Source of the DNA: Thermoplasmata archaeon
GTDB taxonomy: Archaea > Thermoplasmatota > Thermoplasmata > Sysuiplasmatales > Sysuiplasmataceae
DNA: 23,838 nt
Reading direction: 5' to 3'
Assembly (NCBI GenBank): GCA_021796175.1
Contig: JAJYOM010000008.1
Location: 1-23,838, forward strand
Part shown: positions 1 through 6,305 of the stretch, one piece after another
Numbering within the stretch: position 1 is the stretch's first letter
How the letters are laid out: each line of letters starts with the position of its first letter
Notes under the pieces: model-generated
Databases searched by the model: none
The model's input: the letters and a program-made list of their open reading frames with translations, nothing else
Told to the model about the DNA's origin: nothing
Made by a program: the position numbers and the translations under genes

Positions 1-870
1 ATTTGTCGCAGTAAGGGAGAGGGGTATGTACGCACCCGTTATCCCTTTGGCGGTCGTCAGTATGTCGGGAACAACTCCCCACTTGTTGACGGCAAACCAC
101 TCCCCTGTCCTTCCCCAACCGGACATCACCTCATCTGCAATGAGTAGCGCATCGTTTTCCCTCGTTATACTTGCGATTTTCTGCATGTATCCGTCAGGGG
201 GAACGATAACTCCGTTCGTTCCTGTCACCGGTTCCACCATCATGGCGGCGACATTTCCCTCGTGCCGGAACATGTAGTCCACGTAGTCGGCACACTCTAT
301 ACCGCACTCCGGAAACTTCAGTCCGAGCGGGCACCTGTAGCAGTATGGATCCGGTGCCCTGACAACACCTGACGCATGTCCGGGCACTTCTGTTATGTAC
401 CGTCTGTGGTCTCCCGTAAGAGCAATGCTTCCGGCAGTTGAACCGTGGTAGGAATCGTATCTTGTGATTATCTTGAACTTGCCTTCCTTCTTGAACAGCA
501 TTCTCGCCATTTTGACCGCTGCTTCGTTAGCCTCAGTCCCTGACGTGCCGAAGAAGAACTTTCTCAGACCGCGAGGCAGGACCTCCAGCAGCTTGGAGCT
601 GAGCTTCGTGCGCGCCAGGTTCGTGAACTCTGGTGCAATATAGGGAAGTGCCCTCGCCTGCTCAACAATCGCATCTATGACTCTCTTGTTGCCGTGCCCC
701 AGGTTGCTGCACATCAACTGTGAGGAAAAATCCAGAAATGTTCTTCCATCACTGTCAGTAAAATTACATCCCTCTGCGCCCACAATCATCCTTGGCTTCC
801 ATCCCTTCTGGGCCCTCCATGTGCCGTAATTCAGCTCCTTCGTTATATCCGCATCAGCTCTCTGCTCCAT
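1..870 (-). CDS. Class III PLP-dependent aminotransferase, 3' end cut by the window edge
   Basis: Pyridoxal-phosphate transaminase of fold type I, ornithine/GABA/taurine aminotransferase superfamily; the amino donor cannot be told from sequence. The 290 codons present carry the family landmarks: GTSGTEAN at 108-115 (phosphate binding), YHG at 141-143, DEVMSGWGRTG from 246 (Asp to the pyridine nitrogen), and the expected Schiff-base lysine K275 in TTAKG. The C-terminal third lies beyond the left edge. Three in-frame ATGs are possible (885, 876, 870). I chose 870 because a GGGGTG stretch sits seven bases before it; 885 would add five residues. A Cys-rich segment (C177, C180, C189, C193) lies between the two large-domain motifs. 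The gene has its own AT-rich promoter and appears monocistronic relative to the upstream reductase. Confident in the family, not in the substrate. Confidence 0.9.
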   Translation of the reverse strand, partial: MEQRADADITKELNYGTWRAQKGWKPRMIVGAEGCNFTDSDGRTFLDFSSQLMCSNLGHGNKRVIDAIVEQARALPYIAPEFTNLARTKLSSKLLEVLPRGLRKFFFGTSGTEANEAAVKMARMLFKKEGKFKIITRYDSYHGSTAGSIALTGDHRRYITEVPGHASGVVRAPDPYCYRCPLGLKFPECGIECADYVDYMFRHEGNVAAMMVEPVTGTNGVIVPPDGYMQKIASITRENDALLIADEVMSGWGRTGEWFAVNKWGVVPDILTTAKGITGAYIPLSLTATN

Positions 871-946
871 GAACATGCACCCCATGAGACAGCTACGTTC
901 CCGGGCTGTAAATACCGGCTGTCCATCCAGATAAGCGGGATGTTTC

Positions 947-960
947 TTATTTAATAATTA
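947..960 (-). promoter_or_regulatory. Putative TATA promoter of the aminotransferase gene
   Basis: On the minus strand this reads TAATTATTAAATAA, the most AT-rich run in the gap between the reductase stop and the aminotransferase start. Assuming the usual archaeal TATA-to-start-site distance of about 26 bases, transcription would start near 925, giving a leader of roughly 40-55 bases. Inferred from sequence only. Confidence 0.45.
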
Positions 961-1049
961 TCCATAAAGCAAATGTAATGAACATTGTTTAGAATACCGG
1001 CACTGTTTCTGGACGTACTGCACGGGATGAAGCTATAAACTGTCAGCGC

Positions 1050-2243
1050 TCAGATAAGATCCTCGAATTCCTTGACGAGCTCAGGGTACTTTGACCTGAT
1101 CGCAGTCAGTATCTCCTTTGTCGACAGATTCTCCAGTCTGACAGCGGACATGACCTCTATCAGTTTGTCCAGGGCCACATCGTCAAGCGATACGAGTTTT
1201 TCCTTGGCCATATAGTCCCTGTAAAGTTTCTCCTCCAGGAGTTCCCTCCATCCTTTCTCGTACCTCTGGAGGAATTCGTCGGAAAAGTCCTGTGCCTTCA
1301 CTGCTTCTGCAGCAACTTCACCGCAGACCTTTCCGGCAATCACACCGTTGCTGATTCCACCACCGGTCAGCGGATCAATCATTCTTGCCGCATCGCCAAC
1401 AAGCATTATCCTGTCGGCAGTCACCTTGTCCAGCGGAGCGCTTACCGACACTCCACCGCTCACTGTCTCCATTATACTTGCATTTTTGAACCTGATGTCA
1501 TTTTCTATAAATGCATCGAGATAGTCCTTCGCCTCGCTCGGCCCCTTTATCTTTGAAAGGAGCAGTCCGATTCCCACATTCGCTACTTCGCGGCTCTTAG
1601 GAAAAATCCAGACATATCCACCCGGCGCCACTGAACCAATGTAAAAATCAGTGAATCTGGGATCAAGGTCCAGGTTCGTCATTCTGTATTGCAGGTTGGA
1701 CGTTGTATCCCTTGTCTTGAGATTGGTGTTGAAGCCAGACCATCTGGCTATCTGTGATTCGAATCCATCTGCCCCTATCACAAGCTTTGCCGATACGTCT
1801 TTCTCTTCGCCCATCCTCCTGACCCTTACGCCTGTGATCTCCCCGCCGTCCCTGTTGAGCGCAACAACGGAAGTCTTTGTAGCTATCTCAGCTCCGGCCC
1901 TGGCCGCCTCGGTCGCAAGATACTTGTCGAAGTTGTCTCTCTCAATGACTGCTCCGACTTCGTCGCCTGCTTTCTTCGCATCGATCAGTATGAATTTTCC
2001 GGACGGGCCAAAAATCCTTGCACCTGTGACCTGATTGACAAACCAGCTGCTGTCCGGTTTGATGTCGACGTGCTTGAATATCTCCATCGACACTCCTTCT
2101 CCGCATCTTACCGGGGAGCCTATCTCCTGCCTCTTTTCTACGAGAAGTACATCAGCCCCGTTCCTGGCCGCATATCTTGCGGCGGTGCTGCCTGACGGCC
2201 CTCCTCCAACTACTATCACGTCATAGCTGTCTTTGAAGAACAT
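1050..2243 (-). CDS. Geranylgeranyl reductase family FAD protein (digeranylgeranylglycerophospholipid reductase)
   Basis: Flavoprotein that hydrogenates the isoprenoid chains of archaeal ether lipids at the membrane. The 397-residue length fits the family. Visible landmarks are the N-terminal dinucleotide-binding GGGPSGS (13-19), the RCGEG motif (46-50), an ERDNFD segment, the family signature APGGYVWIFP in the middle, and VGDAARMIDPLTGGGI, which binds the FAD ribityl/phosphate. The start is supported by GGGTGG six bases before the ATG. It lies 55 bases downstream of a ferredoxin gene on the same strand; in characterised archaeal systems a ferredoxin can supply electrons to this enzyme, so the pair probably works together. 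A TATA-like element in the gap suggests it may also be transcribed alone. Family call is secure; the exact substrate is inferred. Confidence 0.92.
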   Translation of the reverse strand: MFFKDSYDVIVVGGGPSGSTAARYAARNGADVLLVEKRQEIGSPVRCGEGVSMEIFKHVDIKPDSSWFVNQVTGARIFGPSGKFILIDAKKAGDEVGAVIERDNFDKYLATEAARAGAEIATKTSVVALNRDGGEITGVRVRRMGEEKDVSAKLVIGADGFESQIARWSGFNTNLKTRDTTSNLQYRMTNLDLDPRFTDFYIGSVAPGGYVWIFPKSREVANVGIGLLLSKIKGPSEAKDYLDAFIENDIRFKNASIMETVSGGVSVSAPLDKVTADRIMLVGDAARMIDPLTGGGISNGVIAGKVCGEVAAEAVKAQDFSDEFLQRYEKGWRELLEEKLYRDYMAKEKLVSLDDVALDKLIEVMSAVRLENLSTKEILTAIRSKYPELVKEFEDLI

Positions 2244-2288
2244 ATGCTTCCACCCGGAAGTTCAAACTGGCAAATCAGTTGCCTGCTC

Positions 2289-2295
2289 ATAAATA
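2289..2295 (-). promoter_or_regulatory. Possible internal promoter of the geranylgeranyl reductase gene
   Basis: The minus strand reads CGTATTTATGAG just after the ferredoxin stop. A start near 2265 would give a leader of about 22 bases that still includes the GGGTGG ribosome-binding site. It could let the reductase be made independently of the ferredoxin. Sequence resemblance only. Confidence 0.35.
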
Positions 2296-2298
2296 CGC

Positions 2299-2502
2299 TC
2301 ATGCAGTGACCGCAGGAACCTTCAGGCCCCTGGTTCGTATCAGGCTCAGAGCACCGACTGGACAGGCCCTTACGCAGAGACCGCAATCTGTGCAGTCATC
2401 ATTGAAATCCAGTATGACTTCATTGAGGTAAATTGCGTTGGCCGGACAGGCACCTACACAGGCTCCGCAATGCATGCACTTGTCATCGTTCAGTTCTATC
2501 AA
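2299..2502 (-). CDS. 2[4Fe-4S] ferredoxin
   Basis: Small 67-residue electron carrier. Two complete cluster-binding motifs of the form CxxCxxCxxxCP are visible: CMHCGACVGACP at 9-20 and CTDCGLCVRACP at 37-48, the arrangement of bacterial-type 2[4Fe-4S] ferredoxins. The start is a TTG at 2502, chosen because GGGGAGG lies seven bases upstream; no in-frame ATG precedes the first cluster. It is followed by the geranylgeranyl reductase gene, so its likely job is electron supply to lipid double-bond reduction, though it could serve other oxidoreductases. It is divergent from the TrmB-family regulator. The last ten residues (LKVPAVTA end) are a short tail beyond the second cluster. Confidence 0.9.
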   Translation of the reverse strand: MIELNDDKCMHCGACVGACPANAIYLNEVILDFNDDCTDCGLCVRACPVGALSLIRTRGLKVPAVTA

Positions 2503-2596
2503 GGCAATACCTCCCCTTATCTAAAGCGAACTAGTATTAAACGCTATTCAGCAGGTTATCTTTTCATCCCGCTGTCGCTTATTCGCACGACATAAG

Positions 2597-2603
2597 TTTA
2601 AAT
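2597..2603 (+). promoter_or_regulatory. TATA box of the TrmB-family regulator gene
   Basis: TTTAAAT centred at about 2600. The expected transcription start is around 2625-2628, only a few bases before the ATG at 2632, so the mRNA would be nearly leaderless. This is also the reason for rejecting the in-frame ATG at 2602, which would lie upstream of the transcript. Confidence 0.5.
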
Positions 2604-2606
2604 GAT

Positions 2607-2627
2607 ATGTAGCGATAACTGCTACAT
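2607..2627. promoter_or_regulatory. Perfect inverted repeat between TATA box and start of the TrmB-family gene, candidate operator
   Basis: ATGTAGC, seven-base spacer, GCTACAT: two exact 7-bp arms with dyad centre at 2617. It spans the region from just behind the TATA box to the predicted transcription start, the position where a bound repressor blocks polymerase recruitment in archaea. The neighbouring gene encodes a winged-helix regulator, so autoregulation is the simplest reading. Effects on the divergent ferredoxin-reductase genes, about 100 bp away, are less likely but possible. Confidence 0.6.
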
Positions 2628-2631
2628 TCAG

Positions 2632-3393
2632 ATGAACCTAATTAAAATGCTTGGTGAAAATCCAGACGAGCTGCGAAAGGAGTACGACGATGTCATTGGT
2701 GTGCTCAAGCGATGCGGTCTTTCGGAATATGAAGCCAGGGCTTACATGGGGCTTGTTGTCCTGGGCTTCGGCACTCCACAGAGAGTAGCTGAAGTCACAA
2801 AGATACCGAGGACTTCAGCGTACAAGTCGCTCACGCTTCTTGAGCAGAAAGGGTTCGTTACCGCGTCCCCCGGAAAGCCGAAGATTTTCCATCCGGAGGA
2901 TCCGCTCTCCAAAGGCGATGAGATAGCAGAGAATACAAGAGAGGCGTTCAGGAAACTTTCTCTTGTCAGCGGTATGCTCAGCGAAAAGGGGATACCACAG
3001 CTGATTTACACCATAGTGGGAAGGGACAAGGTCACTGAGAAAATAGGCGAAATGCTGGATTCATCTACAACAAGATTCCTGATTTCCACTCCTGCAATAA
3101 GGGACATCAGGAAGACGTTCGGCAAGAAGTTTTCAGATGCAAAGAAGCGTGGTGTGCACGTGACAATAATAACGGCACCATCAGTAAAGCTTCCTGAACA
3201 CAGCGAGAGCTACAGAGTCACAGAACTGCTCGCCACAGATATAGTGAGCGATGGAAAAAGAGCATTGATAGCCTCACCTGACCTGTCTGCCTGTGGATAC
3301 TCAGACAATGAGTCGCTTGTCGGCCACCTCGAGTCATTCCTCAAGCTGCTGACTTCAAAACTGGCACTCGGGATGCCCGGAGGGAGCAGCTAG
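2632..3393 (+). CDS. TrmB-family transcriptional regulator
   Basis: DNA-binding regulator of about 253 residues. The N-terminal third is a winged helix-turn-helix (LKRCGLSEYEARAYMGLV ... IPRTSAYKSLTLLEQKGFV ... GKPKIFHPEDP) typical of TrmB/Sugar-specific regulators. The C-terminal part (FLISTPAIRDIRKTF ... GVHVTIITAP ... VSDGKRALIASPD) resembles the phospholipase-D-like effector domain seen in many archaeal members. The start at 2632 is preferred over 2602 because the TATA box and the operator-like inverted repeat lie between them; 2647 is a further alternative. It is divergent from ferredoxin/geranylgeranyl reductase and may regulate itself, and perhaps them. Its stop overlaps the stop of the convergent helicase in a single CTAG. 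The effector molecule cannot be predicted. Confidence 0.85.
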   Translation: MNLIKMLGENPDELRKEYDDVIGVLKRCGLSEYEARAYMGLVVLGFGTPQRVAEVTKIPRTSAYKSLTLLEQKGFVTASPGKPKIFHPEDPLSKGDEIAENTREAFRKLSLVSGMLSEKGIPQLIYTIVGRDKVTEKIGEMLDSSTTRFLISTPAIRDIRKTFGKKFSDAKKRGVHVTIITAPSVKLPEHSESYRVTELLATDIVSDGKRALIASPDLSACGYSDNESLVGHLESFLKLLTSKLALGMPGGSS

Positions 3394-4967
3394 GCATCCT
3401 TCTCCTTCATTGACTTCACTATTGTGTTCATCTTCCTTTCCCTCTTGAAGCTCGCCCTGAGATATGCCTCATCCCTGGTCCTGTTCGCGACAAGTATTGT
3501 CACCTTGCCCACCGAACTCCTTCCCGTCCTTCCCTTCCTCTGTATGTACCTTATTTCGCTGGGAATAGGTTCGTAGAAAACCACCAAATCCACATCTGGC
3601 ACATCTATTCCTTCTTCTCCTATGCTGCTTGCAACTAGCACACTGAAACCACGGGTGGAGAATTTCTTTATCGTCTGCCTCTGTTCCTTCTGGCTCATAC
3701 CTTTCTCCTTCCCCCTGTCCGCCTGTCCTATGAATTTGCCGCAGCTGATCCCCTTTTTCTCCAGCTCGGATGTTATGAGCTCAATTGTATCCCTGTACTG
3801 TGTGAATACCATGACAAGACTGTCTTCCTTTTTCTCAAGCTGGCTGCCTATGATTTCGACCAATCTCGCGGCCTTCGGATGTGACTCGCTCCTTGCCTTT
3901 TTCAGCAGAGCCAACACTTTTTTCACCCTGTCATCATTAAGGAAGCTCTTTTCCACCTTGCTCATTTTTTCGGATGCCTGCATTCTGTCCAAATAAAGAC
4001 GGAGCGGCTTTACCCCTTGCGTCTCAAGTAGTTCCGAACAGTGGTATGCATGTATGGCCACGATGCTGTTGTGCATCGCGCCGAAGAGATATCCTCCCCT
4101 TTTGCCCCTTGCCATTATGGCTGCCCTGACAGAAAGCAGATCCTTCCTGGACACGAACTCCGCCTTCTTGTACCGGAGAAACCCCATCCTCTGTATCTTG
4201 ACGATCTTCTCATGGAGCAGATCATCCAGCGGCGACAGCAGTTCCCTCATTTCGTCGCTGATGTCCACCCTGACTATCTGCTCTTCAACCTCCTTCACGA
4301 ACGAGCTTACGCCTTCATCCTCTCTGTTCCTGATTTCCACTTTGTCTATGTTGAGTGCCTGAAGTATGCTCTCTATCTTCGTTTTCTTTGAGCCAGGTGA
4401 TGCGGTGAGCCCGAGTATCCTTATTCCCGCCTCCTTGCACTTTTCAGCCACATGTACATAGCTGTAGTTGCCTACCGCCCGGTGCGCCTCGTCGAAGATG
4501 CAGAATGCCACTTCGTCCAGATTGTAGAGACCTGCATCAAGGTCATTAGCAATTACCTGCGGCGTGGCGAAGATAACCCTGCTGGAGAACCAGAGTCCCT
4601 TCCTCTCCGCGGCTGGTGTTGAGCCTGTGAAAAGTGCCAGCGATTTGAGGAGAAAATTCTTCCTGAATGTCTCAAGGTGCTGCATAGCCAGAGGCCTGGT
4701 GGGTGCGAGGAAGAGGATCTTTTTCCCTGTTGTCTTCATCATCTCGGCTCCGGCAATCAGCGCAACAATAGTCTTGCCCAATCCGGTTGGAACAACCACG
4801 AGAAGGTTGCTTCCAACCGCCATCTTCGCAAGTTCTACCTGAAAATCCCTGTATTCCACCCTGCTTCTTTCCAGGAGCGGGTGTAATACAAAACCATCCG
4901 AGTTCTCTATCTTCCCGTTCCTGTCAAACTCGACGAAATCGAAGAGCGTTGACTGGCCATCAGCCAC
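3390..4967 (-). CDS. hef: Hef/FANCM-like superfamily 2 DNA helicase without the nuclease domain
   Basis: ATP-dependent helicase/translocase of the Hef (helicase-associated endonuclease for fork-structured DNA) family, acting at stalled replication forks. Both RecA-like domains are present: YRDFQ at 39-43, motif I PTGLGKT at 60-66, motif II DEAH at 159-162, TAS at 188-190 and motif VI QRKGRTGR at 476-483, with the long helical insertion between them. The protein ends 42 residues after motif VI, so the XPF-like nuclease and helix-hairpin-helix domains of full-length euryarchaeal Hef (about 750 residues) are absent. Residues 5-12, QSTLFDFV, look like a PCNA-interacting peptide. The start is GTG, two bases after the stop of the nucleotidyltransferase gene, suggesting coupled translation. 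The 3' end overlaps the TrmB gene by four bases. Confidence 0.88.
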   Translation of the reverse strand: MADGQSTLFDFVEFDRNGKIENSDGFVLHPLLERSRVEYRDFQVELAKMAVGSNLLVVVPTGLGKTIVALIAGAEMMKTTGKKILFLAPTRPLAMQHLETFRKNFLLKSLALFTGSTPAAERKGLWFSSRVIFATPQVIANDLDAGLYNLDEVAFCIFDEAHRAVGNYSYVHVAEKCKEAGIRILGLTASPGSKKTKIESILQALNIDKVEIRNREDEGVSSFVKEVEEQIVRVDISDEMRELLSPLDDLLHEKIVKIQRMGFLRYKKAEFVSRKDLLSVRAAIMARGKRGGYLFGAMHNSIVAIHAYHCSELLETQGVKPLRLYLDRMQASEKMSKVEKSFLNDDRVKKVLALLKKARSESHPKAARLVEIIGSQLEKKEDSLVMVFTQYRDTIELITSELEKKGISCGKFIGQADRGKEKGMSQKEQRQTIKKFSTRGFSVLVASSIGEEGIDVPDVDLVVFYEPIPSEIRYIQRKGRTGRSSVGKVTILVANRTRDEAYLRASFKRERKMNTIVKSMKEKDA

Positions 4968-4969
4968 GT

Positions 4970-5944
4970 TCAGACTGAAGGCCCGCCTAATATTTGATTG
5001 TCACTGACAGTTGAGTCGCTTACAACGGCATCGGGGCAAACAATTGAGCTGGAGATCCTGCAGTTCTTCCCAACGTTCGCATTTGCAAGTATTGCGCTGT
5101 TCTCCACTGTTGTTCCTTCCCCTATCTTCGCTCCCCTTTCAACGTACGCGTTGGGGCCGAGCCTGACGCCTCTGATATGTGCACCCTTTTCAACCGCAAC
5201 CGGTCTGTTCAGGGAACAGCCGTCCACCTTAGCTGCTTTCGCAATACCCAGACCGTCCCTGTTAATTATCAACTGCTGTGCAGCCAGAAACATTTCCCTG
5301 GAGCCGCAGTCTATCCAGTAACCTTCAAAACTGTAAGCGTGCAGTCTTCCGTCTGTAAGCATTGGAAACACTTCTCTCTCAAGGGAAAAGTTTTCGTGAT
5401 TTATGTGCTGGAAGATGTCTGTGTCCATGACGTATGTGCCTGCATTGATCAGATTGCTGAAAGCCTCCTCCCTCTTCGGCTTCTCCCTGAATTCTGATAT
5501 TTCTGTGCCATTGGAAAGCCTGACAATCCCGAACGCCGTCGGATCTGCGACCTTCCAGAGAGAAATTGTTGCGATCGCATGCTTGTCCCGATGGAATGAT
5601 ATCATATCGGCAAGAGAAAGACTGTTGATCACATCGCTGTTGAGCACAAGGAAGGTGGTGTCTAGCTTGTTTCTTAGGTTCCACAACGCCCCGGCAGTGC
5701 CCAGTGGCTTGTGCTCGGTAACAACAGTGACTGGTGCCGGTTCTTTCCTGTCAAGGAAGTAACTTTCTATGTCATGTGCCCTGTAGCCGGCGGCTATTAT
5801 TATCTCGTCTACAGAAGGCGGCAGTGTGTCCATGATTCTCTGTATGAGCGGAACACCCGCAATACTCACCAGCGGTTTGGGAACCAGGTTTGTCAGCGGC
5901 CTCAGTCTGGTGCCAAACCCACCGGCGAGAATTACAGCCTTCAT
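4970..5944 (-). CDS. Sugar-1-phosphate nucleotidyltransferase (GDP-mannose pyrophosphorylase-like) with left-handed beta-helix tail
   Basis: Makes an NDP-sugar from NTP and sugar 1-phosphate for glycolipid or glycoprotein synthesis. The N-terminal Rossmann-like domain shows LAGGFGTRLRPLT followed by PKPL (nucleotide and metal binding), GTAGAL, LNSDV, REKP and INAGTYV. The C-terminal third (from about residue 230) has hexapeptide-like repeats (VEKGAHIRGV, GPNAYVERGAKIGEG, TVENSAIL ...) that form a left-handed beta-helix in this family. LNSDV replaces the commoner LNGDV; the catalytic Asp is retained. The TTG just before the ATG is in frame, but ATG at 5944 gives the canonical MKAVILAGG start. 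It sits between Lsm (39 bases upstream) and the helicase (two bases downstream). Mannose versus glucose specificity is not decided. Confidence 0.88.
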   Translation of the reverse strand: MKAVILAGGFGTRLRPLTNLVPKPLVSIAGVPLIQRIMDTLPPSVDEIIIAAGYRAHDIESYFLDRKEPAPVTVVTEHKPLGTAGALWNLRNKLDTTFLVLNSDVINSLSLADMISFHRDKHAIATISLWKVADPTAFGIVRLSNGTEISEFREKPKREEAFSNLINAGTYVMDTDIFQHINHENFSLEREVFPMLTDGRLHAYSFEGYWIDCGSREMFLAAQQLIINRDGLGIAKAAKVDGCSLNRPVAVEKGAHIRGVRLGPNAYVERGAKIGEGTTVENSAILANANVGKNCRISSSIVCPDAVVSDSTVSDNQILGGPSV

Positions 5945-5983
5945 CAACCCTTCATCCCCGCTGCAGCATGACGCAGATGTTCA

Positions 5984-6190
5984 TCAGGGAGAGATACTGA
6001 CAACATTGTTTCCGCGCAAAATGACAGATCCTATTTTTCTTGTCTGCTCGGCCTTTCTCTCTTCCGTATCCTCAAGCACCATGTTCATGAACTCATCGTA
6101 TCCGACAAGTCTTCCCTCCAGCATCCGGTTGTCCTTGAGAAGCAGTGTTACTCTCTTGTTTAATGATTTCTCCAGTAGCGCAAGAGGCAT
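5984..6190 (-). CDS. Archaeal Sm-like RNA-binding protein (Lsm, SmAP)
   Basis: 68-residue Sm fold protein that forms ring oligomers binding U-rich RNA. The Sm1 motif is visible as GRLVGYDEFMNMVLEDTEE and Sm2 as GSVILRGNNVVSIS. I chose ATG 6190 (MPLALLEKSL) because it matches the usual MPL...SLNK start of the family. The longer form from 6217 adds a hydrophobic nine-residue stretch and would begin upstream of the predicted transcription start. It appears to be the first gene of a minus-strand group with the nucleotidyltransferase and the Hef-like helicase. Confidence 0.92.
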   Translation of the reverse strand: MPLALLEKSLNKRVTLLLKDNRMLEGRLVGYDEFMNMVLEDTEERKAEQTRKIGSVILRGNNVVSISP

Positions 6191-6224
6191 TACCATAACT
6201 ATCACAAAAGCCATCAAGGCGTAC

Positions 6225-6232
6225 TAATTTAA
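6225..6232 (-). promoter_or_regulatory. Putative promoter of the lsm-nucleotidyltransferase-helicase genes
   Basis: The minus strand reads CGAAAGCATTAAATTA: a purine-rich BRE-like CGAAA followed by TTAAATTA. The expected transcription start is near 6202, twelve bases before the chosen lsm ATG at 6190. Confidence 0.5.
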
Positions 6233-6305
6233 TGCTTTCGATTTCACTGGCATCAGAAAAGGGAAATGTGTTTTGTTAAGTGGTTTGTTGGGGGTGCGGA
6301 TGCAA

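Noticed and set aside
972..986. AATGT-N5-ACATT inverted repeat upstream of the aminotransferase
   Set aside because: Only five-base arms in AT-rich DNA and located upstream of the TATA box; could be chance.
2602..2631. Upstream ATG start for the TrmB-family gene
   Set aside because: It would begin within the TATA box and read through the inverted repeat; the added residues do not resemble the family.
6254..6268. Pyrimidine-rich tract (minus strand) after the thermosome stop as a terminator
   Set aside because: The longest T run is only four and there is no stem; too weak to call.
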